The notes under the pieces were generated by a model. It was not told the DNA's origin. It made no database searches and saw nothing but the letters and a program-made list of their open reading frames with translations. A program made the translations under genes and the position numbers. A stretch of DNA of 64,000 nt from Kribbella sp. CA-293567. Lineage in GTDB: Bacteria > Actinomycetota > Actinomycetes > Propionibacteriales > Kribbellaceae. Shown in pieces: positions 45,101 to 55,600 of the stretch (positions are counted from its first letter, which is position 1; each line of letters starts with the position of its first letter). The DNA is taken from the NCBI RefSeq assembly GCF_027627575.1, contig NZ_CP114065.1:3472001-3536000 (forward strand). Direction: 5' to 3'.

Positions 45101-46669
45101 GCCGGCTCGACCACGCTGGAGACCGACGACAGCGGCACCCCCATCTCCTACGAGGAGTACCACCCGTACGGGACCACGGCGTACCGGTCGGGGAAGCCGT
45201 CGTCGAACCACAGCCTGAAGCGGTACCGGTTCGCGGGCCGCGAGCGGGACGACGAGACCGGCCTGCACTACGGCGGAGCCCGGTACTACGCGCCCTGGCT
45301 GGGCCGCTGGATCAGCGCGGACCCCGGTGGATTCGCCGACGGTCCGAACCTCTACCTGTACTGCCACAACAACCCGGTGATGGTGACGGACCCGACCGGC
45401 CGCCAGGGCTGGTCCGGCAGCTTGCAGAACAAGCCGGACGACATCAAGGCGGCGCAATCCGACCCCAGCCCGGCGGCGGGGGAGAAGTACTCCGCCTGGG
45501 TGCGGGCACAGTCGTTCGAGGTCAACGGCAAGACCTACAGGGTCAAGCCCGGCACCGGCACTCTCACCTGGGGCAACGGGCACTGGTATCTCAATGACAT
45601 CGATGCCGACGAGGTCATCCCGCCGGCAGCTGAGGCGGACAGCAGCTCCTCCGGCGGCAGTTCAGGAGCCGGACCGGGGAGTGGGTCCGGCGGTGGTTCC
45701 AGCGGTGGTTCCAGCGGCGGCGCGAGCGCAGCTCCCGGTACGTCGCCCGAAGGAGGAGGCGGGGTAGGCCTCCTCACCCGCCCCGGCGTCCAGGGCCCGC
45801 CCGGGCCGTCGCCCGACATCAAGCCGGTTCCCAAGGTCGACCTACCGAGCGCGCCGGCCGGAACCAACTTCAAGACCGCCGAGGCGGCGGGGCGCGCCAA
45901 CGCCCGGCAGTTCGGCACCTGGGGTCCCGGCGACAACGCCCAGCACTACCTGAAGTGGCTCAACGGCAAGCGGGTGAACCTCGATCCGCGGATCACCAAC
46001 GACCCGCGCTACATGGGCCCGCTGCAGTCACTCTCCAAGAACAGCACGCCTCGAGTAGCACCGAACGGCCGCACCTACGCCACCCCGCACACCTACGCCG
46101 ACCGCGGGCTCTACCCGCACCACGAGGGCGAGGTCGAACAGAGCTGGGGCAACTACGCGACCCCGCGGACCCAGCACGTGGAGACCGGCCGCCGGGTGAT
46201 GCGGGACATGACCGGCAGCCGCGGGCCGATGCCGCCGTACATCCTCGGACCGACCCTGGTCGGGCTCGGCGGCACGCTGGCGGTCGGCCTGGTCCGGGGC
46301 GCGATCCCGCTGGTGGCCGAGGTGGAGACCGGTCTGGCCGGCCTCTCCATCTACGCGTACGGGGCGGGGTACACCACGCTCAGCAGCGGTCTCGCGACGG
46401 CTTCGGCGTACACGCCGCTGGTGGCGGGCAGCGCGGTCGCCGGTGTGCTCGGCGGCAACCTCGCGGAGTACGGCGCCTCGAAGGTGACCGACAACCGGGA
46501 GGCGCAGCTGGCCGCCGGAGTGATCGGCGCGGCCGCCGCGGGGGCCGCGATCGGCGCCCTGATCGGTTCGGTGGTACCGATCGCCGGCACCGCGATCGGA
46601 GCCGGGACGGGCGCCGCGATCGGCGCGGCGGTGGGGCTCGCGGCCTACTTGATCAGCAAGTACTGGTGA
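39143..46669 (+). CDS. Tc toxin TcB-TcC fusion (SpvB/Rhs protein)
   Basis: 2508 aa from ATG at 39143; ATG at 39116 is in frame but lies in a hairpin, and neither has a good ribosome site. After a short leader, GAVRGIGEKFAADPAGGTGG opens the SpvB domain (to about residue 330). FG-GAP-like repeats follow (WLDLDGDGLTGVLTE near 417, LVDLDGDGRLDLVTF near 469, LADLSGDGLSDLIRI near 578), then TcdB-middle regions (about 710-1150) and many YD/Rhs repeats (about 1200-2030). The core ends with GARYYAPWLGRWISADPGGF near 2045, then NLYLYCHNNPVMVTDPTGR, the Rhs-core and self-cleavage region. The last 420 residues are the variable cargo. TcB-TcC forms the hollow cocoon that holds the cargo and docks on TcA. 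Confidence 0.92.
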   Translation: MGGTIKDQKAAPAAPTLPPAGGLPTGGGAVRGIGEKFAADPAGGTGGMTLPLPLSASRSGFGPQLSLRYDSGAGNGPFGLGWSLDLPVLSRATDRGLPRYDDEQDVFRLTGLEDLVPVRRPDGTLRPDDQLGAYAVRRYRPRIEGGFVRVERWTRSTDGDVHWRTLSAANVLAVYGRDAGSRIEDPLDPADPASRTRVFSWLLCETRDDVGNAVRYEYAAENTDNVDLSAPHELNRPAGARISNRYLKRIRYGNLTSLLDAAGERPVDVPPAELADGRWMFELVFDYGEHDAERPLPGDNGKRPARPDAYSTRRPGFEVRSYRLCRRILMFHHFPDEAGVGADCLVGSMDLGYELSPVASLLTSVARHGYQRSGTGYSKASTPPLSLAYSRATIDPSVRRLPTDSLPYGLGAPGSHQWLDLDGDGLTGVLTEQAGGWYYAPNLGGGTLGPLRTVDPLPNAAGFSSGQRLVDLDGDGRLDLVTFDRQPAGFHERTDEGGWAPFVPFSELPQIDWDSPALQLVDLTGNGLADLLIAGDGVYRWHPSHGDAGYGRALPLPVPPGDETRPELGAGRQEGVFLADLSGDGLSDLIRIRNTEICYWPNLGYGNFGARVVMANSPCFDRPGEFDPARLRLADVDGSGLADVLYVGPKQVRLWSNQSGNSWSTPTHLPTLPHLDDHTGVQLADLLGNGTACLVWSSPLLADAGSPVRYVDLMGGTKPYLLTTVTNNLGGVTKIGYAASTKFLLADRRAGRPWATRLPFPVHVVERLEQLDLIARTRHVTTYSYHHGHYDGEEREFCGFAMVEQQDTESIDEYVAAAGQEPDPLLQQPPVTSRSWFHTGAYLGADRILHQLEAEYHLGLRELPDAELPPELDAAALRDCVRALRGLPLRKETYSFDGSSKAADPYQVTEFGYEIECLQSGGKERGVWHPKPTETLDRHYERESGDPRVEHSVVLETGPYGIPIANASITYGRVIADPELPIEVTEAQQRLTVTVTEIDLTPVIDGPASFRLPVAYEGRNHELTGTTPAATRFTRRELRDALAAAAPIDYEVVANGIDKQRRLLAHTRTLFLSNTLAELPLGQWDTLGLSHRTLQLAFTPGVVTEYYDGQLTTADWVDAGYLRIDDGWWIPSGTYVYPPDPAAHFFLPAGVIDPTGIVTLTTLDRYDLLPQRVQVSQALWQDSHALNDYRVLGPVELTDPNGNRSAVRYDELGRVTASAVMGKAGAGVGDTLDDPTIRVEYELFNWLDGSTPNRVRSYQRTEHGAAGEWRQTIAYGNGTGGTAMQKSQAVSGWLCTGRTVLNNKGLPVKQYEPFFSDTDEYDDEETAQTVGVSSTRYYDPLGRAVRVENPDGTLARVTISAWWQRDEDANDTVLDSRWYAERGSPDPAGPEPLGDPATRAAWLAAQHANTPAVAHLDSLGRTVWTVLDYGGGRTAGSRAESDLTGRFSSLFDQLGRKVSSSFTAMNGTAVFGTSPEKGDRWSFVDARGAMVRTWDACGRVYRTEYDALNRPAGTFAAEPGRPEIRLSHLVYGEAVADAKQRNLLGLTHQVFDSAGMTRVIEVDFKGNPVALERVLTADHTELPDWTPVAAADGYGAIQVAAAPLLDAEPFPAGSEYDAMNRPRRITLPDGSVVVPTYDVAGALARLQVQVRGQGPLVDFLVEQEYDALGRRRSARYGNGVLLSYLYDPDTFRLANLVAVKAGQDPATRSLQNVGYTYDPVGNITELRDAAQPTFFFSNAVVEARTRYGYDALYQLTSATGREHAGGANDTVLDSSDVEAVPQLPHSNDSGAVRNYTELYDYDEVGNLKRLRHVAPTANGSWTRHYRYEYENDPADLTNRLAATSVANDPDAGPYTATYEYDDRGNLLHLRLPTPGELTWNLLDQLAEVDLGGGGTAYYSYDSGGRRVRKVIERVGGARLERIYLGAVEIYRERQGNGPVKLERRTLHVSDTAGRIAQVDLKVRDEDNADPANPLGVALIRYQYGNQAGSTTLETDDSGTPISYEEYHPYGTTAYRSGKPSSNHSLKRYRFAGRERDDETGLHYGGARYYAPWLGRWISADPGGFADGPNLYLYCHNNPVMVTDPTGRQGWSGSLQNKPDDIKAAQSDPSPAAGEKYSAWVRAQSFEVNGKTYRVKPGTGTLTWGNGHWYLNDIDADEVIPPAAEADSSSSGGSSGAGPGSGSGGGSSGGSSGGASAAPGTSPEGGGGVGLLTRPGVQGPPGPSPDIKPVPKVDLPSAPAGTNFKTAEAAGRANARQFGTWGPGDNAQHYLKWLNGKRVNLDPRITNDPRYMGPLQSLSKNSTPRVAPNGRTYATPHTYADRGLYPHHEGEVEQSWGNYATPRTQHVETGRRVMRDMTGSRGPMPPYILGPTLVGLGGTLAVGLVRGAIPLVAEVETGLAGLSIYAYGAGYTTLSSGLATASAYTPLVAGSAVAGVLGGNLAEYGASKVTDNREAQLAAGVIGAAAAGAAIGALIGSVVPIAGTAIGAGTGAAIGAAVGLAAYLISKYW

Positions 46670-46693
46670 GGACGACGTGGAAGGTAGTGCCAG

Positions 46694-49600
46694 ATGCCAG
46701 AGAACGATGTGAGCCTCACCGGCCGGATCGCCGACAGCCGGGGGACCGGTCTCGACGCGGTGGCGGTCCGCGCCTTCGTGCGGCTGCGCCGGGCGCAGCC
46801 GGGCCAGGAACTCGTCCGCTTCGGTGACCGCGACGGCTTCACCGACGGGGAGGGCCGCTATCTGATCGAGGCGGGCCGGGACCAGACACCGGAGCTGCTC
46901 CGCGGCGCGGGCGTCTTCATCCGGGTACTGCGTGACGACGTCCAGCTCGGGGAGAGCGAGTTCGTCCGGGTGGAGTTCCCGCGGACCGTGCTGGACCTGA
47001 CCGTGGAAGGCGGCGAACCGCAGGAGCCAGACCCCGGGGAACCGAACGAACAACCTCGCCGGGTCCACGGAACCGTCCGCGACGAGTACGGCGAACTGCG
47101 TGACGACGTGACCGTGCAGGCCTTCGACCGCGACCTCCGCGCCGAACAGTCGCTGGGCAGCAGCCGGAGCCGGGCAGGCCGCTTCGAGATCACCTACCGC
47201 CCGTCGCAGTTCCGCCGGGCGGAGAAGCTCTCCGCCGACCTGGTGCTCAAGGTGCTGGACGGCCAGGAGCAGGAGCTCTACCGGACCCCGGTGCACTACA
47301 ACGTGCCGGACGAGGCCGAGATCGACATCGTCTTCACCGGCCGCGCCTACCAGGGCAGCTCGCAGTGGGAGGAGCAGAGCGGGGCGCTGCTGCCGTTGCT
47401 GGAGGACGTCGCGCCGCAGGAACTTCGTGACGACGAGCAGTTCCAGGACATCACCTTCCTGGCCGGGGAGACCGGCTACGACCCGCTGGCGATCGGCACC
47501 TGGGCGGCCTGTTTCCGGCTGGCCGAGAAGGCCGAGCGTGAGCAGCTTCCGATCGACGCGGAAGCGTTCTTCGCCTTCCTCGCCCAGGGGCAGCCGTCGA
47601 TCTTCCACGACTCGTTGCGCGAGGACGTCCGGCACGCCGACCGGCTGGTGCTGCTGGAGGAGAAACTGCTACGGGGGCTGGCCGAGCTGACCGCGGTGCT
47701 GCAGGAGTCCCTGCTGGACAAGGCGGTGGCGGACAACCTGGTGTCGGCCCGGATCAGGGACGCGAAGCCCGGGATCCTCGCCGCGCTGGCGCAGTACAAG
47801 GTGCGATTCGCGGGGGAGCAGACGTTCGGTGGCGGCAAGGGGACCATCGGGCAGTTGCTCGAGCTGGTGCCGGAGTCGGCGCAGCGCAAGGACGTGTTCC
47901 TGACGGCGTTCGCGAATCACGTCGGGCCGCTGACGACGTTCTGGCAGGACCTGGTCCGCGACGAGGTGCTGCCCGCCGAGGCCGTACCGGCGGTGAAGCG
48001 GACCTTCGAGCTCGGCGCCCTGACCCGCAACCACGTGCCGTTGGTGCAGGCGCTGAGCCTCCAGCTCGACGACGGGTCGCTGAACGGGTTCCGCAATCTC
48101 GCCCGGCTCTCGCAGCCGGAGTGGATCGAGGTGTTCAAGAGCCGGCTGCCGGACGGTCAGGTGGTCGGCGTACCGGCCAACCTGGACGGCGACGACGAGA
48201 CCCGGATGGCGCAGTACGCGGCGATCCTGGACGGGCAGTTCCAGCGCGCGTACCCGACGGCGTCGTTCGCCGCGAAGCTCGGCCGGGCAGGCGAGGTGCT
48301 GCCGCGGGCCAGTGAGGTCACCACGTTCCTGGAGCGCAACGAGTCGTTGCAGCTGGACCGGTTCCGGATCGACCACTACCTCGCCGAGCATCCCGAGGCG
48401 ATGGAGGGAGTGGAGGATCCGGACGCGCTGACGGCCCAGCTGAAGGCGGTCCAGCGAGCGTTCAAGCTGACGCCGACCTTCGACGGTGTCGAGACGCTGG
48501 TGAAACTCGACGCCGGTACCGCCCAGCGAATCTACTTCAAGGGCCAGAGCCAGTTCCTCGCCGCGGTGAAGGACACACCGATCAACAAGGTCGAGGCGCG
48601 CCGGATCTACCGCAAGGCGGAGTCCACCTACGCGATGGCGCTGACCTGGTTCGGGCAGTACAACCAGTCCCTCCAGGTCGGTACGCCGTTCGCGGTGCCG
48701 GCCCAGGTGCTGGACGCCGAGACGCAGGCCAAGATCGCGGCGCTGCCGAATCTGCAGTCGTTGTTCGGCTCGCTGGACTACTGCGAGTGCCCGCCCTGCC
48801 GCTCGGTCTACAGCCCGGCCGCGTACTTCGTCGACATCGTCAGCTTCCTGGCGGACCGCGACAGCCAGGGCACCGGGATCAACGCGGGCAGGTCGGTCCG
48901 CGACGTGCTGTTCGAGCGGCGGCCCGATCTCGGCGACGTCGAGCTCAGTTGCGACAACACCAACACCGGTCTCCCGTACGTCGACCTGGTCTGTGAACTG
49001 CTCGAGGACGTGGTCGCACCACCGGACGGCGTCGTGCTGTCCGCGGCGATCGAGGCGGACCTGGTCGCGGGGCCGGCGAAGCAGCCGGTGCTGGACGAAC
49101 TGGCCGCCCGGGAAGTGCCGATCAGTGCCGACGCGCTGGTCTACGCCCCGGACAGCACCGGCCGCTGGGTGATCCGCGACGCCGAGCGCGCGTACGGAGT
49201 ACGCAAGACCGGGGCGGGTCTGGTGCTGCTGCCCAGCAAGCAGACCTTCCTCTCGGCCGAGGAGGTACGGGCCAACCCCGAGTACATCAACGCGGAGGCC
49301 TACACCAAGCTGTCCGGCGAGGTGTTCCCGATCAGTCTGCCGTTCGACCTGTGGAACGTGCAGTCCCGGTCGTACCTGGAGCGGCTCGGAGTACCGCAGG
49401 CGCGGCTCTTCGAGTTGTTCCGGCAGCAGAAGGGCGGCGTGCTCGCGCCGGACGCCGTGCAGCTCGAGTCCGCTTGGCTCGGGCTGAACCAGGTGCAGCG
49501 GCAGATCATCACCGGTACGCCGATCGGCCGCGATCCCTGGGAGCTGTGGGGGCTGGCGGAGAACGGCAACGACCTGCCCCATCCGGACAAGCCCACGGAC

Positions 49601-52600
49601 CCGACGGCCAACGTCACCGGCAGCTGGCTGAAAGTGCTCTCCGACGTACCGGTGCTGCTCCACCGCACCGGGCTCACCTATCCGCAGTTGCTGCAACTGC
49701 TGGACCTGCGCTTCGTGAACCCCACCGGCTCGGTCTTCGTGTTCGAGAACGCCGACCCCAACCAGGCCAACTGCGACACGGCCACCTTCGTGGTCCGCAA
49801 CCTGACGGCCGGCGTACTGACCAGGATCACCCGGTTCCTCCGGCTCTGGCGCGCGCTCGACCTGCAGCTGTGGGAGCTCGACGGTCTGCTCCCCGACAGC
49901 GATCCGGATCCCGCGGTCACGAAGCTCCAGCTCACCGACGCCGTGCTGCAGGACATCGCCCGGATGCAACGGTTGCGCCAGGCAACCAACCTGAGCTGGG
50001 CCGAGGTCCGCGCACTGTACGCCGGGATCGACCACACGGCCTACGTCGACCGGAGCAACGGCGGGGTCGCGATCCAGACTCTCTACCAGCGGTTGTTCCG
50101 CAACCGGCTCGTCGACGCCGTGGCCGCCTTCCCGGAGTCACCGGAGCTGCTGACCGGACCGATCTCGGCCCGCGTCCCCGGACTGCTGGCCGCCTTCCGG
50201 ATCAAGGAACACGACCTCACGCGGATCCTGGCGCACCTGACCCCGGCCGACCCGCTCGACCCGCAGGTCCTGGCTGGTCTGTACCGCATCACCGTCCTGG
50301 CCCGATCGGCCGGTCTCGCGGTGGAGGATCTGCTGACCCTGATCCGGCTGTCGGGCCAGGACCCGTACGCCGATCCGGCCGCCACGCTGGCCTTCCTCGA
50401 CCTGGCCCGGCAACTGGCCGGTTCGGGCTTCTCGCCGCGCGAGCTCGACTACCTGCTGACCGATCGGCGGTCCGGCGCCGGCGGGATCGCGCTGGAGGAC
50501 AAGGCGATCGGCGCGACCCTGAAGGCGTTGCGGGAAGGACTCCAGCGGATCGCCGACGACACGCACGGCAAGCCCGGCGACGCTGCCGAGTTCGTGCAGG
50601 AGAAGGTCGCGCAGAGCCTGGCGCTCGACGTGCCCACGACGTACTCGCTACTGGCCGGTCTGCGACTGCCGGGCGGAGCCGACTCGTTGGCGAAGGTGCT
50701 GGACGACCCGCGGCTGCTCGCCGTCCTGCCGGACGACAGCTATCAGTTCGCCCTCGACGAGACCGAGTTCCCTTCGCACTTCGCTGCTTTGCGGTTGCTG
50801 CACAAGAACGCCCAGGTGATCGGCCGGCTGTCGCTCAGCGCGCTCGACGTGGCGTGGTGGCTGGTCGAGGCCAACGCCGCCGGCCTGGGCTGGCCGCATC
50901 CCGCGGACTTCCCGATCGACGCGACCGGACCAGCCGTCGACCTGACCAAGTGGGTGGCTCTTCGGCAGTACTTCGCCTGGCGCGCCGGACTGCCCGCGTC
51001 GGAGGGTACGGCGCTGGAGCTGGCCTCGTTGCTGCTCGCCCCGGGAACCACCCCCGCGGACGCCGTGGCCGCGCTGAGCGCCCTCACCGGCTGGAGCAGT
51101 GCCGACGTGGTGTCGCTGGCCGAGGCTTTCGGCTGGGCGGACGCGGTGGCCGGGACGGACACGACCGTGCAGCAGTTGTTGCTGCCGGGCACGCTGAACC
51201 GGTTGGCGGACTGCTTCGTCGCGCTGCGTTCGCTGGGAGTGACCGCGGCACGAGCGGTGTCGTGGGCGGCGGCACCTCCGACCGAGGAGATCGCGGAGGG
51301 GCTCAAGCAGTCGGTCAAGGCGAAGTACGACCTGTCGCAGTGGTTGCAGGTCATCACGCCGATCCAGGACGGCTTCCGGGAGGCCAAGCGGCAGGCTCTG
51401 GTGGGCTGGCTGGTGGCTCACCCGAACCAGGCGCAGGGACAGAACTGGGTCGACCCCGACGGTCTGTACGGCTACTACCTGATCGATGTCGAGATGCAGC
51501 CGTGCATGGTGACCACCCGGCTCAAGCAGGCGGCGGCCTCGGCGCAGCTGTTCGCCCAGCGGTGCCTGCTGAACCTCGAGGTGGACATCCTGGCGAACTC
51601 GGCGCTGGACCAGAAGTGGAAGCAGTGGCCGTGGATGAAGCGGTACCGCGTCTGGGAGGCGAACCGCAAGGTCTTCCTGTACCCCGAGAACTGGATCGAG
51701 CCGGAGCTGCGGGACGAGAAGTCGCCGTTCTTCGTCGACCTGGAACAGGAGCTGCTGCAGAACGAGATCACCCAGGAGACGGCCGAGCAGGCCTACCTGA
51801 ACTACCTGGAGAAGCTGGACGCGGTCGCGAACCTGGAGATCCGCGCGACGTACGACGAGCCGATCGGTACCGACGAGTCGGTCCTGCACGTGGTCGGCCG
51901 GACCCGCAGCAGTGCCAGCCCGGACCACTACTACCGCCAGCGCATCAACGGTGCCCGCTGGCTGGCCTGGCGCAAGATCGAACTCGACATCAGCTCGGAG
52001 CACCTGGTGATCGGCCTGCACAACCGCAGGCTGCAGCTGCTCTGGCCGCAGTTCCTCTCGAAGGCCGTCCCGCCGTCCACGCTGAAGACGCCCTCGGAGA
52101 ACGCCAGCACCACCCTGATCCCGCCCTCGAAGTACTGGGAGATCCGGCTGTTCTGGAGTGAGCTGAGGAAGGGCAAGTGGACGCCCAAGGTGCTGTCGGA
52201 CTCGATGGTCAGCCTGTCGGACGCAACGGTCGGCGGCGACCGGCTCGACAACCTCAGCCTGCGGACCAGGGCCGAGCCGTTCATCCGGACCCGGCTGTTC
52301 GCGGCCACCGACACGGCCGCGTACGCGCCGATCAGCAACGCCTGGTTCGACAAGCTCGGCAAGCAGGTCACGGCGACCAGCCACGCCTCGCAGTACGAGC
52401 AGCTGGTCTCGCCGGCCGAGAGCCGCTTCCACCACAACCTGATCCTGCACCAGACGCACTCGCACTACTTCTACTACAACGCGATCGAGGAGAGCGGGAT
52501 CAAGCCGCACCTGCTGACCGCGCACGAGAACGCGCCGGCGATGCGGTTGCTCGACCAGATCGCGCCCAGCCTGACCCACACTGTGATCGACTCCCAGGCC

Positions 52601-55600
52601 CGCGGTTTCGCCCGGGACGGCTCGTTCTTCGTCTGGGACCCGTGGCGGACCTACTTCGTCGACTACTCCTGGCGGACCGACTGGTCGTACTGGTCGCAGG
52701 CGTGGCACGCCAAGGAGATCGCGGAGTTCGAGTTCTTCCCGCACTACCACCCCTACGTCGAGCTGTTCGTCAAGGAGCTCAACATCTGGGGGCTCGGCGG
52801 TCTGCTGAACCGGCGGATCCAGGTCGATCCGGCCGGTGTCACCGGCAGCCCGAAGCCGTTCGACTTCGCCGGTTACAAGCCGACCCCGGTGGTGACCAGG
52901 CCGTACCCGGTCGAGGACGTGGACTTCAGCTACCAGGGCGCGTACTCGCCGTACAACTGGGAGCTGTTCTTCCACGTGCCGTTCTTCATCGCCAACAAGC
53001 TCAGCTCGGACCAGAAGTTCGAGGAGGCGATCAGCTGGTTCCACTACATCTTCGACCCGACCACGCCGGACACCACCACGGCCGACCCGGACACGCCGCA
53101 GCAACGGTTCTGGATCACCAAGCCGTTCTACGAGACGACGAAGGCGCAGTACTACCAGCAGAAGATCCAGAACATCATGCTCGGGATCGCCAAGGGCGAC
53201 GCGGAGTTGCGCGAGCAGGTCAGGGAGTGGCGGGACAACCCCTTCAACCCGCACCTGATCGCCCGGATGCGAACGGTCGCCTACCAGAAGAACGTGCTGA
53301 TCAAGTACCTCCGGACCCTGATCGCCTGGGCCGACCACCTGTTCGCCCAGGACACCATCGAGTCGATCAACGAGGCGACCCAGCTCTATGTCGTCTGCGC
53401 CGAGCTGCGCGGCCCGCGGGCCCGGGTGGTACCACGGCAGAACCCGGTCCCGGTCAAGACCTTCAACCAGCTGCAGCAGGAAGGTATCGATGCCTTCGGC
53501 AACGTCCTGACCGAGATCGAGAACCTGGTACCGCCGCCGTCGGGAGCCGGCGGGGGAGCCGGACCGGCCGGTCCGGAGCTGCCGCGGCTGGACGTGCTGT
53601 ACTTCGGCATCCCGGACAACGACAAGCTGCAGGCGCTCTGGGACACCATCGACGACCGGCTGTTCAAGATCCGGCACTGCATGAACCTGGCCGGGGTCGT
53701 CCGGCAGCTGCCGTTGTCCGATCCGCCGATCGACCCGGCCGTGCTGGTCCAGGCGACCGCGGCCGGGCTCGACATCGGTGCCGTGATCAACGACCTGTCC
53801 GCACCGACACCGCAGTACCGGTTCGCCGTGATGCTGCGCCGGGCCCAGGCCGTCTGTGACGAGGTGCGGGATCTCGGGTCGGCGATGCTCGCGGCGCTGG
53901 AGAAGCGGGACGCCGAGGAGTTCGCGGTACTGCGGGCCGGGCACGAGCAGAAGCTGCTCGACCGGGTCCGGACGATCCGCACCGACCAGATCACCGAGGC
54001 ACTGCGGAACAAGGAGGCGCTGGAGGCTTCGAAGGCGATCACCCTGGCCCGCTCGGCGCACTACGGCAAGCTGATCGACGACGGCTGGAACGGCTGGGAG
54101 AAGGCGTGGCTCGGGCTCACCATCGGCGCGATGGGGCTGGAGGCGGGGGCCACCGCGGTCCGGGCGATCGGCGCCTCGCTGGCCCTGATCGCGGAGATCG
54201 ACGCCGGCGTCTCCGGCTTCGGTGGGTCGCCGACGGTGAAGCTCAAGATCGGCGGCAAGAACTTCGCCATCTCGCTGTACGGCGTCGCGGACGCGCTGCG
54301 AGGTGGCGCGACGATCGCCCAGCTGGGCGCCGGGATGACGTCGACCATCGGCGGTTACGACCGGCGGGCCGAGGACTGGGGGCTGCAGAAGCAGCTGGCT
54401 GATCTGCATCTGCCGCAGCTGGACAAGGAGATCACGGCGGCCGACCTCCGGCACCAGATCGCCGTCAAGGAGCTGGCCGGTCAGGAGAAGCGGATCGAGC
54501 AGGGCCTGGTCGAGGCGGAGTACCTGAAGACCAAGTTCACCGCCATCGAGCTCTACGAGTGGATGGTCAACCAGGTGTCGATCGTCTACTTCCAGAGCTA
54601 TCAGCTCGCCTACGACCTGGCCAAACGGGCCGAGCAGAGCTTCCGGTACGAGCTGGGACTGCCGGCCTCGAACTACGTCAAGTTCGGCTACTGGGACAGC
54701 CTGAAGAAGGGGCTGCTGGCCGGTGAGCGGCTCTCGTACGACCTGAACCGGCTGGAAGCCGCGTACCTGGAGCAGAACAAGCGGGAGTACGAGCTGACCA
54801 AGCACGTGTCGCTCGCGCAGCTCGATCCGGTCGCGTTGCTGTCGCTGCGGGAGAACGGCGAGTGCCATGTCGATCTGCCGGAGGCGCTGTTCGACCTGGA
54901 CTTCCCGGGACACTACTTCCGGCGGATCAAGTCGGTCAGCCTGTCGATCCCGTGCGTGGCCGGGCCGTACACGTCGATCGCCTGCACCCTGACCATGACG
55001 GGGAACCAGTTGCGCGCCGACAACACCCTGCTGGGCGGCAAGTACCCGCGGGACACGGCGGCCGCCGATCCGCGGTTCCGGGACCAGATTGCTTCCGTGC
55101 AGTCGATCGCGACCAGCGACGCGCGGCACGACGACGGGATGTTCGTGCTGGACTTCGCCGACGACCGGTACCTGCCGTTCGAGGGGGCCGGGGCGATCAG
55201 TTCCTGGAAGTTGCGGATCGCCAAGCAGTACGCGCAGTTCGACCTGGAGACGATCTCCGACGTCGTCCTGCACGTGAGCTACACCGCGCGCGAGGGCGGC
55301 GAGGCGCTCGGGGACGCCGCGACCGGCGTACTGAAGAGCACCTTGAACGAGCTCGACCTGGCGGACGGGCGGCAGGGGCTGTACTGGGTGTACGACCTGC
55401 AGCGTGACTTCCCCGACGCCTGGTACCGGTTCCTGCGCCCGGGTGCGGCCGGTGACGATCAGCAACTGGCGCTGAGCGAGCTGGCCGGCCGGCTGCCGTT
55501 CTTCACGAAGAACGCGGGGGCGAAGAAGGTCCGCCGGATCGAGGTCGTCGCGCGGATCGCCGGTGGTGACCACCAGGTGATGCTGTCGGCGCTCGGCGAC

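Noticed and set aside
46028..47635. A 535-codon minus-strand frame over the TcC-TcA junction, considered as a possible immunity or chaperone gene
   Set aside because: Composition typical of antisense shadows, no start context and no motif; Tc loci generally do not carry immunity genes.
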